Shown here piece after piece: positions 9,440 through 18,319 of a stretch of DNA of 40,138 nucleotides. Source of the DNA: Alphaproteobacteria bacterium (lineage in GTDB: Bacteria > Pseudomonadota > Alphaproteobacteria > Caulobacterales > Caulobacteraceae); NCBI GenBank assembly GCA_003241825.1, contig QBLX01000001.1:1-40138 (forward strand), written 5' to 3'. The first letter of the stretch is position 1; each line of letters opens with the position of its first letter. Below the pieces are notes generated by a model. The model saw nothing but the letters and a program-made list of their open reading frames with translations, was not told the origin of the DNA and ran no database searches. Both the position numbers and the translations under genes were made by a program.

Positions 9440-11065
9440 ATGACGATTAAATTGAACCGCCGCACGCTATTGTCCGCCACAGCCGCGACCGCATTCGCTG
9501 CATCGGCACCTGCTCTGGCTGAAAGCTCCGTCCCTACGCGGTCTTCCGTTCTGACCGCCATGAAACGCGCGACGACGTTCATGGTCGAAGAGGCCTCGGT
9601 CGGTGGCGGTTATGTGTGGCAGACCCTGCCGGACTTTTCGCGTCGATGGGGCGAACTCGAGGCTTCACCGACCATGATCTGGGTGCAGCCGCCAGGCACT
9701 GCGACCATGGGCCATGTGTTCCTCGACGCCTATCATGCCACAGGCGACGAAACCTACTACACCGCCGCCAAGTCCGCCGCCGACGCCCTCATCAGGGGCC
9801 AGCACCCAAGCGGTGGCTGGAACTACGTCATTGATACTGTCAGCGAGGACAACCTCAAGCGCTGGTACGAGACCTATGGTCAGAACGCCTGGCGAATGGA
9901 AGAATTCCAGCGCTACTACGGCAACGCCACCTTTGACGACGCTGGCACCGCCGAGGCATCCCAGCTCATGCTGCGGATGTTCGCCGAGAAGCGCGAGCGC
10001 CGCTACAAGGCTGCACTGGACAGGGCGCTCGGATTTGTCCTCGACAGTCAGTATGCGAATGGCGGGTGGCCCCAGCGCTTTCCGCACGTCGAGCACGCGG
10101 GCCTTTACGGGCATCAGGACTACACCGGCCATATCACGTTCAACGATGACGTCGCCGGCGAGAACCTGAAGTTCCTGATCTATGCCTATCAGGTTCTGGG
10201 CGAACCGCGCCTTCTCGACGCAGTTCAACGCGGCATGGACATATTCGTTGCCACCCAGCAGCCAGCGCCCCAACCCGCCTGGGGCCTGCAGCATTTCGCC
10301 GACACCCTGAAGCCAGCCGGCGCACGAACCTACGAACCCCAGGGTTTCGCCACCCACACTACGGCGACCAATCTACGCTCGATGATGGACTTCTATCGCC
10401 TGACCGGCGACCGCAAATACATTGCCCGGATACCCGAGGCGCTGGACTGGCTGGACGCCGTCGCCACCCCTCCCGCCCTTCGCGGGCCCGGCCGCACCCA
10501 CCCGACCTTTGTGCTCGAGGGGTCGAATACGCCCGTCTATATCCATCGCCGTGGTTCCAATGTCGTCAACGGCGAATACTTCTACGACGCCAGCCCGACT
10601 GACGTGGTCGGCCACTACGGCTCTTTCCGTAACCTCGACACCGCCGCCATCCGCGCCGAGTATGCAGCTGCAGCCGCACTTTCGCCCGAAGATGTCAGTC
10701 GCGGGTCGCCGTTAAAGGCCAGGATGGGCACCCTGGCCTTGCCTCGATACTTCACACTCAGGGACGTCAGCGTCTGGGACATGGGGTCCGACGCCCGGCG
10801 GGCCACCGAACCTGCAGCCGCCCGGGTCACGTCCGTTGTTGCCGCGCTGAATGCCCGCGGCTACTGGCCCAGCCTTCTGACCACCACGTCCAACCCGTTC
10901 ATCGGAGATGGTCCGACGATCCCGACCGGCGGAGAATATCGCACCACCCGCGTCGGCGATGTCTGGGACACCTCTCCCTGGACGACCGACACACCTGTTG
11001 AGGGCGTATCGACTCAAGTCTACATCAGGAACATGGGTGACCTGATTGAGGCGCTGATCGATTAG
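9440..11065 (+). CDS. Pectate lyase family 10-like (PelA/pectic acid lyase) protein, Tat-like signal
   Basis: NRRTLLSATAATAFAASAPALA leader; GGYVWQTLPDFSRRWGE; GGWNYVIDT; NGGWPQRFP; DYTGHITFNDDV; ARTYEP. Paralogous to 12678-14273 and shares motifs with the short PL10 at 30961. Confidence 0.82.
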   Translation: MTIKLNRRTLLSATAATAFAASAPALAESSVPTRSSVLTAMKRATTFMVEEASVGGGYVWQTLPDFSRRWGELEASPTMIWVQPPGTATMGHVFLDAYHATGDETYYTAAKSAADALIRGQHPSGGWNYVIDTVSEDNLKRWYETYGQNAWRMEEFQRYYGNATFDDAGTAEASQLMLRMFAEKRERRYKAALDRALGFVLDSQYANGGWPQRFPHVEHAGLYGHQDYTGHITFNDDVAGENLKFLIYAYQVLGEPRLLDAVQRGMDIFVATQQPAPQPAWGLQHFADTLKPAGARTYEPQGFATHTTATNLRSMMDFYRLTGDRKYIARIPEALDWLDAVATPPALRGPGRTHPTFVLEGSNTPVYIHRRGSNVVNGEYFYDASPTDVVGHYGSFRNLDTAAIRAEYAAAAALSPEDVSRGSPLKARMGTLALPRYFTLRDVSVWDMGSDARRATEPAAARVTSVVAALNARGYWPSLLTTTSNPFIGDGPTIPTGGEYRTTRVGDVWDTSPWTTDTPVEGVSTQVYIRNMGDLIEALID

Positions 11066-11102
11066 GCCTTGCAGGGGAGAGCCCCCTTCCAGCCTTGCCA
11101 CT

Positions 11103-12470
11103 CTAGGGCAGGGTCTCCTCACGGGCACCGTCCAGGCGCGGCGGAGCGGCATAACTGCGCGCTGACGCAGCGACGTATTCCGCGAACTCATCCGGCGTCT
11201 TCAGCACCTCACCCTCGGACCAGCCCGCAACCAGCATGTAGCGGTAGGTCCGGTCCGCCTGTGCAGGTATCCGGAACACGTGATTACCACCGCGCGCCTC
11301 GACGAACTGATAGGCGGGCTGATCGCTCGGGGGCACGATGAGGGCGGTGCCCGCATAGAGGATGGGGGCCAGTTGTTGGAGCCCCTCCACATCGTCCGGA
11401 TTGCGCAAGGCTTCCGGTGCTGCCGAGAGGACTGAATTCTGCGTGCGGCGCTCGAAATTCTGGCCCGGTCGACGACGGATCCCTACGGCAAGATCGGCGC
11501 CCTGGGCTCCCGGCTCCCATGTCAGGAACCGCACCTCGGCCGTGGTGTAGTTCTGACCAGCGTAGGCAGTGTAGGTTTGTTCCAGCTCGTAGCGGCCCTG
11601 GCCAGTGTTCCAGTTCATCGTCCGGATCCTGACCATGCTGCGAAGCGGACCATTGACCAGCACCTCGAAGGCATAGCGGGTATCCGAGACCTGTCCGCCA
11701 TTGAAGCGGTTCGCGACATCGGCACCCGGGCTGAAGCGCGGACGTGCAAGGACATCGCCCTCGAACACACCGATGCCGCCGCCGCCGAAACTGTCGTCCA
11801 CCGACTGGATGTCGGCCCCGTAGTCTGGGTTCTCGGTGGCAACCCCGTAACCGTCCAGATTTCCCATGTAGAGACGGTTCGACATCAACAGACCCCGGCG
11901 CTTGCCATAGATATCGACATCGGTCGGGAACCACAGTTTCCATCCGACGTGCTCGCTCTCCCAGAAGGGTGCGAGGTGGCGCATGTAGCTGCCGATCGCC
12001 CCATGGGTCCGATGCGCGTTCCAGCCCCTTGGTTGAAAGCCCCGGTAGATGTGGAAGCGTTTGCGCTCTCCGGCCTTGAGGTCGGCCACGAAAAATAACT
12101 CATCCCAGATCCCGTCTCGGTCGAGGTCGTCGAACTGATAGTCGATCGCGCGGCCATTGGTTTCCGCACGGCGTTCGTGAGGCCCCTGACTGGCCAGCAG
12201 TTCCGGGGAAGGCTCGGATCTCGGCTGACCTGAAGGATCGACCAGGGAGACGGCGAGCTCATGGATATCTGCGAGCATTGGCAACTGATCACGTCGGATG
12301 ATGATCGGCGCATCCTTGCGGTCTTCGTCCAGATCATTGGCAATGACGATCTCGACCCTGGACAGGGGCAGGAAGTCATACTCGGCATACCAGCCGTCCT
12401 GGGCCGCGGCAGAGGTGGCGCCCGACATGCTCACCATGACGGCAGCCACGAGCCATGATGAACGCGCCAC
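11103..12470 (-). CDS. DUF4861-like secreted protein of unknown enzymatic activity
   Basis: Mature sequence WYAEYDFLPLSRVEIVIANDLDEDRKDAPIIIRRDQLP..FELLVNGP-type region resembles the DUF4861 family. Start set to GTG at 12470: AAGGAGG sits 4 nt upstream and a signal peptide follows (VARSSWLVAAVMVSMSGATSAAAQ). Confidence 0.72.
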   Translation of the reverse strand: MARSSWLVAAVMVSMSGATSAAAQDGWYAEYDFLPLSRVEIVIANDLDEDRKDAPIIIRRDQLPMLADIHELAVSLVDPSGQPRSEPSPELLASQGPHERRAETNGRAIDYQFDDLDRDGIWDELFFVADLKAGERKRFHIYRGFQPRGWNAHRTHGAIGSYMRHLAPFWESEHVGWKLWFPTDVDIYGKRRGLLMSNRLYMGNLDGYGVATENPDYGADIQSVDDSFGGGGIGVFEGDVLARPRFSPGADVANRFNGGQVSDTRYAFEVLVNGPLRSMVRIRTMNWNTGQGRYELEQTYTAYAGQNYTTAEVRFLTWEPGAQGADLAVGIRRRPGQNFERRTQNSVLSAAPEALRNPDDVEGLQQLAPILYAGTALIVPPSDQPAYQFVEARGGNHVFRIPAQADRTYRYMLVAGWSEGEVLKTPDEFAEYVAASARSYAAPPRLDGAREETLP

Positions 12471-12530
12471 CAGGCCTCCTTGTCGGTACCGGGCGACCTG
12501 GGGAAGGCGATCGTCGAGACGCTCAGAGAA

Positions 12531-12544
12531 AACCACCGGTGTCA
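12531..12544. promoter_or_regulatory. Palindromic operator-like site C: AACCACCGGTGTCA
   Basis: Contains ACCGGTGTCAT (12535-12545), about 65 nt upstream of the corrected start (12470) of the minus-strand DUF4861-like gene. Confidence 0.6.
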
Positions 12545-12677
12545 TTTTCACTCTCCGTGGCGCAAGGCCAGTTAACCTGTCTGAATGGTCCCGAAAGGAC
12601 CCGCATGGCCCATCCGATCCCTCACTGCCCAGCAGACCGGCCCTGGCCTGACCGCCCCGCCCGAACACATCCCCGTC

Positions 12678-14273
12678 CTATGGTGCGATGTCGCGCAGGG
12701 CACTGATCAGGCGGCTCATGTTGTTGATGTAGGTTCCTGTCGAAATCCCGATGGGCCCGGATGCGAGGGTAAAGGGTGAAGTGTCCCATTCGTCGCCGAC
12801 CTGACCGTTATCGACGAAGCCGGGAGGTGGCTCTGAAGGCCCGGGGCCGCGATAGGGATGGCTGGTCGAGCGTAGCTCCTGTGGCCAGAACCCGTCCGCA
12901 TTCAGTCCCGCAACCAGTTCTGCGGCTCCTAACGCCCTGTTCTGGGCTGCAGTTACGTTCAGATCCGAACCGCCGACGTCGCGTGTGATCCAGTATCGGG
13001 GCATTAATGACGGGCCGCTTCCGGCTAAAGGGGACCCAGCGCTCGCCTGTTCCGGCGACATGGCGGAAAGGCGCTGGAGGCGCTCTTGTAACCGGTCGAC
13101 ATCAATCCGCTTTTCGGCCCGTTTTCCGGTGATGTCGTAGCCGCGGTAATATTCCCCGTTCTGGGCGTTCGAGCCACGGCGACCGCCGCCGATGAAGCGG
13201 TTGGTGCCTGCCTCTACATAGCGGAAGTAGTTGAGCCCGTTCCGATGGGCCTCTACTGGAGCCTCGACCAGACGCAGCCAGTCGAGGGCCTCCGGGACTC
13301 TGGCCAGGAAGGTGGGGTCACCGGTCAGTTCGAAGAAGTCCATCAGCTTGGTGAGTGCGGCCGCCGTGGTGTGAGGCGACAGGGCCTTCGGCTCATAGGT
13401 GCGCGCAGCGGCGGGCTGCAGGTCCAGTGTGTATTGCATGGAGAACCCGGGCGAAGGCATCGGCTGCTGAAGCGCGATGTAGCAAGCCATCGCCCGCTCG
13501 ATCGGATCTCGCACCCGTTCGTTTCCCGTCTGCTGCAGGACCAGCAGCAGGAAGTCGATGTTGGTCTCGGCGACCTCGTCATTCAGGGTGATGTAGCCGG
13601 TGTAATCCGGCCGGCCATGGTTGTTGAAAGCCGCGGCCTTCGGCCATCTCTGGGGCCAGCCACCAACCGGGTACTGGCTGTTGAGCACGAACGAGACGGT
13701 CCGGTCGACCGCCTCCATGAACCGGGGCTCGTTCTTCTCGAGATACAGGCGCAACAGAAAGCTTCCGCACTCAACCGTCGCATGATCATCGAATGTGGCA
13801 TTGCCGTAGTAGTGCTGGAATTCCTCCAGCCGCCAGCCGTTGCGGCCGATGGTTTCGTACCAGCGCTTCAGCGACTCCTCGCCGTTGAAATCGATGATGT
13901 AGTTCCAGCCACCGCTCTCATGCTGGCCAGCGATCAGAGCGTCACCAGCCTTTACGGCGGCATCGTAATAGAGCGCCTCGCCCGTGGCATGAAAGGCGTC
14001 GAGAAAAATCTGGCCCATCTCCGGGGTGCCGGGAGCCTGTGTCCAGATCATGCTCGGCCAGGCCTCCATTTCGCCCCAGCGGCGGGAAAAATCGGCGAGA
14101 TAGGACCAGACATAGCCACCGCGCGTGGCAACCCGGTCCGTCATGAAGCTCGTCGCTCGGCGCATGGTCGCTGCGATCGCGTCAGAATCGGGTGCCTGTG
14201 GCGACCATCCGCCGACCGCGACCGCGATGGGGGTGATCGAGGCACTCACCAGCAAGGTTCGCCGAGACAGCAT
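12678..14273 (-). CDS. Pectate lyase family 10-like protein, paralogue of 9440-11065, Tat-like signal
   Basis: MLSRRTLLVSASITPIAVAVG leader; GGYVWSYLADFSRRWGEMEAWPSMIWTQAPGTPEMGQIFLDAFHATGE; GGWNYIIDF; GGWPQRWP; DYTGYITLNDE; ARTYEP. Start at 14273 supported by GGAG-AACTTTG-ATG. Confidence 0.82.
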   Translation of the reverse strand: MLSRRTLLVSASITPIAVAVGGWSPQAPDSDAIAATMRRATSFMTDRVATRGGYVWSYLADFSRRWGEMEAWPSMIWTQAPGTPEMGQIFLDAFHATGEALYYDAAVKAGDALIAGQHESGGWNYIIDFNGEESLKRWYETIGRNGWRLEEFQHYYGNATFDDHATVECGSFLLRLYLEKNEPRFMEAVDRTVSFVLNSQYPVGGWPQRWPKAAAFNNHGRPDYTGYITLNDEVAETNIDFLLLVLQQTGNERVRDPIERAMACYIALQQPMPSPGFSMQYTLDLQPAAARTYEPKALSPHTTAAALTKLMDFFELTGDPTFLARVPEALDWLRLVEAPVEAHRNGLNYFRYVEAGTNRFIGGGRRGSNAQNGEYYRGYDITGKRAEKRIDVDRLQERLQRLSAMSPEQASAGSPLAGSGPSLMPRYWITRDVGGSDLNVTAAQNRALGAAELVAGLNADGFWPQELRSTSHPYRGPGPSEPPPGFVDNGQVGDEWDTSPFTLASGPIGISTGTYINNMSRLISALRDIAP

Positions 14274-14460
14274 CAAAGTTCTCCAGTCCAACTGGACGCC
14301 GATCTTTTCAACTCAGGTCAGGCGTCGCGCACTACACACCGATCACTTTTTGACTCAAATCACAGCGGCGCCGTGCGAACGGTCGACGCTGGTAGCCTGG
14401 TTCCGCCAGTTCCGGATGATTGGCGTCCCGAAGTCCGCCGCCAGAATCGCAGAGAAAAAT

Positions 14461-14489
14461 GGAGCGTCGTCCTTTCAGGACGACGCTCC
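14461..14489 (-). terminator. Rho-independent terminator of the TonB-dependent receptor gene
   Basis: Perfect 12-bp inverted repeat ggagcgtcgtcc-tttca-ggacgacgctcc. On the minus strand it is followed by ATTTTTCTCT, and it lies just 3' of the minus-strand ORF ending at 14542. Confidence 0.85.
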
Positions 14490-14541
14490 AGTCTGGACAG
14501 TCCCTAGGAGGAATACTGTCCGTCCCCGGAGGGATCGAGAA

Positions 14542-17500
14542 TCAGAACGTGAAACGGGTTCCGATGAAGTACTGGCGGCCCGTCTTGCCATAGCTCGAGG
14601 CGACGGGATCGTCCTGATAGGCCCAGCGGCTGTCGACCTGATCCGTGAGGTTCAATGCTTCGGCCGTGAGAGTGATGCTGTCCGTTATCTTGTAGGTGAA
14701 CGACGCGTCGACATTGAGAGTCTCGTCCGAACCCACGAAGTCGTTGATCAGCGGCGAGTCACACTGACCGGGATCACAGGTGCCTGCCGCAAGCGGGTAT
14801 TGCGTTTGATACCCTGCACGATACGCGGCCGAAACACGGGCGCTCCAGCGTTCGACCTCGTAGAAGACCGTCGCATTGAAGCTGTCTGGCGAGGCACCCA
14901 GGAATGGTGCCGTGCCGGTCAGGTTTCTGGCCGGATCGAGGATGTATTCCAGTTCCGAAGAAATGTGGGTGTAGTTCGCCTGAACGCCAAGGTTCGACCA
15001 GAAGCCCGGCAGGAAGGTCAGGTTCTGCTGATAGATAAGCTCGTAGCCGGTGAGCGTGCCGCCCGGTGCATCGTTGAACTGGCGCACCGAGAACGGAAGA
15101 TTCTGATCGATGTAGGCCCGCCGACTGTCGGAAGCGATGTCGGTCAGCCCGTCGAAGGCAAGCCGCAGATTGGCGATCGCGTCCGCATCAAACAGATCGG
15201 TCAGCTGGGCTTCGCGCAGAACGACTTGCGGGAAGCTGTTGATCTTCTTGTGGAAGACCGCCACCGAAATGAGAGCGTCAGGCGCGAAATACCACTCGAC
15301 ATTGAAATCGAGGTTATCAGCCCGGAAGGGCTTCAGTCGCGTGTTGCCCAAGGTGATTGCCGCGTTGGAGCCGTCAAACTGGGCAGGTGCCGCACCGATC
15401 CCGATGGGGACGTTGAAGCCTGTCACGCCCGGTTGAAGGGAAAGTAGCTGTGGCCGGGCCATGACCTTGGCAGCAGCAAAGCGGAACAGCAGCTTGTCTG
15501 ACCATTCGTAGATCAGGTTCATCGACGGCAGTGTGTCGGTATAGTCGTTGGTATTTTCGACGGGACGTCCGCTCGGAGACCGGCCTGCTGCCTCGACGCT
15601 TGTCTCGGCAATCCGCACGCCGAAATTACCACGCAGATCGCGTCCGAAAAGCGGCTGCACGAAATCGACCTGGGCATAATAGGCGGTATCGGTCTCATCG
15701 ACCCGGAAGGTGTTCACCCCGCCGTTGCGCAGGTCGGACAGGCGCCAGTCACCCCAGTCGTTGATGCAGTCGCAGTTGAAGCCGAACCGCTGCTGGAAGG
15801 CTTCCAGATTGGGCGCGAAGAACGACGTCGGCGTGCCGGCGGGCACATCGAGGCCGAGACCCCAGTTCACCACCTGACCCATCTGGCCAACGGTCGTGGA
15901 TGGCGCAAGGCCTGTGCGGACCCCTTCAAGCAAGCTCGGGTTCTGGGTATCGGCGATGAGCCGCTCGAAACGGGTGTAGAAGAAGTCAAACTTCCGCTGG
16001 CCCGCCCCAAAACGCAGCGTGTAATCCGGCGTTATGTCCCACGCGATATCGATCTTGGCGGCTTCGTAGCCGTTCTCGGTGACCGTCCGGAAATGACGGA
16101 GGGAGGAGTATCCCTTCACGAAATCCCAGTTGTTCGGATTGGCCGTATCAAAGCCGAAATTCATGACGGGGATGTCGCCGCCGCCGCGCGCGTCGAAGAC
16201 GAAATAGTCGTTTCCTGGCGTGCCGTTTCCTGAGTCGAGGCGGATGAAGTCGACCAGTTGCCCGGTATTCACGTTGCTGGAGCTTGACCGCCCTAACAGC
16301 GCCACCATGCGGAGGGTGTCGCTGAACTCATGCTCGATGTTGATCGAGTTTTGCTGGAACTCTGTTGTGAAGGCACCCTGATCGACTGCCGAACGCATGT
16401 CGACGCGCCCGAGCTTCAGATAGTTGGCCTGCGTGCCCGAATCACTGAGCCCCGCGTCAATCAACTGAACCGATGGCCGCCCGATGAACGGACCGCGCAT
16501 GGCCAGGAAGTTCGGATGAGGTACATATCCGACTGAGGTCGGCTGGTTGTAGTAGTCGTAGACTTCCAGATTATTCGGATTGAAGCTTCCGACGGTCGCC
16601 CCGAGGTTGTTTACGTTAGCGCCCGGCGCTGTATTGAAGACACGGTTTGTCCCATACCTGGTCTGACCGCAATCTATGGCATCACGAAAATCGGTAGCGG
16701 CTTGAGTTGCGCAGTTTGGATATGCTCCCCGACGATTTACATAGCTGTTATTCGCAGAACTCGTCGTCGGGAACGTTTGATAGCTGAAAGCCGACGCCGT
16801 TCGATTACCGTTGGTGTTATTTCGATTCAGACCAACGGGGCCAAGCTGATAGTTGGTCGAACTCTGGGTCGCCTCGGAATACAGATTGTCGAAACTGATC
16901 GTCGTGCGATCGGTCGGGCGCCACTGGAACGACAGTGTCGCTCCGAGGCGCTCCTGCTCGATCTCGCGATGCTGCAGCGATGCGAGGGAGGGGATCCGCA
17001 CCAGGGATTGCCGATAGTTGTTGGGGCCATACAGAAGCTGGTAGGCCGCCGGATTCGAGCCGATCAGGAAGCTGAGCGCTTCAGGATTTGTAACTCGAGA
17101 AATCACCAGAGCCGGATTGACGTTGGTGGGCAGTGCAAAGCCCTGCGGATCGCCGGCAGCCGTTGCTGCCGCGTTATTGAAAGTTGACCCGCGGTACGTG
17201 TACTCGTTGCTGCCAACCGCCCTGAAGAAGCTGTCGGTTGTCTGCTTGCGCTCATTGTAGGCAAGCGAACCCAGAACGCCTAACTGGCCGAATGGGGTGT
17301 CCCAACGCTTCGACCCGAGCAGGGCCACACGTGGGTTGTGAGAGCCGCCGTTCTCGTAATAGGCATCCTGCAGCGAGAGTGCGAAACGCTGGCCGGAGTA
17401 GTCGAAAGGCCGCCCGGAAATCAGGTCTACAGTCGCACCGAGACTGCCCTCGTCTGTCTGCGCATCGGCAGATTTCTGCACTCTCAAGGAGTTGAAGAGC

Positions 17501-17946
17501 TCGGACGCGAACGTATTGAATGAAAACCCACGGTCACGGCGCAGGGCACCGTCAGCGTTGCTGGCACCCGACGTCGACAGGGTTTCGAGACCGTTCAACC
17601 GAACGCGGGTGAAGTCGCCGCCCAGGCCCCGAACCGAGATCTGGTTTCCCTCGCCATTCTCCCGGTCGATCGAGACACCCGGCAAACGTTGCAAAGACTC
17701 TGCGAGGTTTGCGTCCGGGAAGTCGGCTATATCTTCTGCATTGATGACATCGACAATGGTGTTGGACCGTCGCTTGTCGACAAGCGCGCTGGCCAGCGAT
17801 CCTCGAATGCCGGTGACGATGATCTCGTCCACCGTATCTTCCTGCGCTGGCTGCGATTGGGCGAATGCCGGCAGAGCCATTGCGGAAAAGGCCGCGCAAA
17901 GTGCAACGCAAGATGCGGACCGCAGATATAGCGAAGAAATTCTCAT
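14542..17946 (-). CDS. TonB-dependent receptor
   Basis: 1134 aa; signal peptide; DEIIVTGIRGSLASALVDKRRSNTIVDVINAEDIADFPDANLAESLQRLPGVSIDRENGEGNQISVRGLG plug; C-terminal QYFIGTRFTF beta-barrel end. Confidence 0.96.
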   Translation of the reverse strand: MRISSLYLRSASCVALCAAFSAMALPAFAQSQPAQEDTVDEIIVTGIRGSLASALVDKRRSNTIVDVINAEDIADFPDANLAESLQRLPGVSIDRENGEGNQISVRGLGGDFTRVRLNGLETLSTSGASNADGALRRDRGFSFNTFASELFNSLRVQKSADAQTDEGSLGATVDLISGRPFDYSGQRFALSLQDAYYENGGSHNPRVALLGSKRWDTPFGQLGVLGSLAYNERKQTTDSFFRAVGSNEYTYRGSTFNNAAATAAGDPQGFALPTNVNPALVISRVTNPEALSFLIGSNPAAYQLLYGPNNYRQSLVRIPSLASLQHREIEQERLGATLSFQWRPTDRTTISFDNLYSEATQSSTNYQLGPVGLNRNNTNGNRTASAFSYQTFPTTSSANNSYVNRRGAYPNCATQAATDFRDAIDCGQTRYGTNRVFNTAPGANVNNLGATVGSFNPNNLEVYDYYNQPTSVGYVPHPNFLAMRGPFIGRPSVQLIDAGLSDSGTQANYLKLGRVDMRSAVDQGAFTTEFQQNSINIEHEFSDTLRMVALLGRSSSSNVNTGQLVDFIRLDSGNGTPGNDYFVFDARGGGDIPVMNFGFDTANPNNWDFVKGYSSLRHFRTVTENGYEAAKIDIAWDITPDYTLRFGAGQRKFDFFYTRFERLIADTQNPSLLEGVRTGLAPSTTVGQMGQVVNWGLGLDVPAGTPTSFFAPNLEAFQQRFGFNCDCINDWGDWRLSDLRNGGVNTFRVDETDTAYYAQVDFVQPLFGRDLRGNFGVRIAETSVEAAGRSPSGRPVENTNDYTDTLPSMNLIYEWSDKLLFRFAAAKVMARPQLLSLQPGVTGFNVPIGIGAAPAQFDGSNAAITLGNTRLKPFRADNLDFNVEWYFAPDALISVAVFHKKINSFPQVVLREAQLTDLFDADAIANLRLAFDGLTDIASDSRRAYIDQNLPFSVRQFNDAPGGTLTGYELIYQQNLTFLPGFWSNLGVQANYTHISSELEYILDPARNLTGTAPFLGASPDSFNATVFYEVERWSARVSAAYRAGYQTQYPLAAGTCDPGQCDSPLINDFVGSDETLNVDASFTYKITDSITLTAEALNLTDQVDSRWAYQDDPVASSYGKTGRQYFIGTRFTF

Positions 17947-18071
17947 GGTCTCCCCCGGTTGTTTCCCAATCCGGCCCGACGCCTCTTACGAGCGTTCGAC
18001 CGGGTTTCCCGCTCGGCTTTTCACCGAGACAGTCGAAAAGTATGATTATAAGACATTGCAGTCAAACCTTT

Positions 18072-18085
18072 TGTCACCGGTGTCA
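18072..18085. promoter_or_regulatory. Palindromic operator-like site D: TGTCACCGGTGTCA
   Basis: 13/14 palindrome upstream of the TonB receptor start (17946). Shares CACCGGTGTCATTTTC exactly with site C. Confidence 0.65.
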
Positions 18086-18319
18086 TTTTCTGATTGTGTG
18101 ACGAGCAGGTGACCGAACGCCCTCTTCAACGGCGTCAGCCATGCCGTGAATCCAGACAGCACAATGTACGTAAATCCCGACAAGACCTTGCCCGCGCCGG
18201 CCAGAACTCGCCAACGCTCGCCTCCGGCCTGACTGCGGACGAACGGCTTCACTCCCTGCGGCTGAGCGACTGAAACGGTGATTGCAACTCAGCCAATTCC
18301 GAAGCTCGCGCGGTAAGCC

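Noticed and set aside
13245-15447. Long plus-strand ORFs (420 aa and 440 aa) opposite PL10-like and TonB receptor genes
   Set aside because: Antisense shadows of strong minus-strand genes; low-complexity charged composition.
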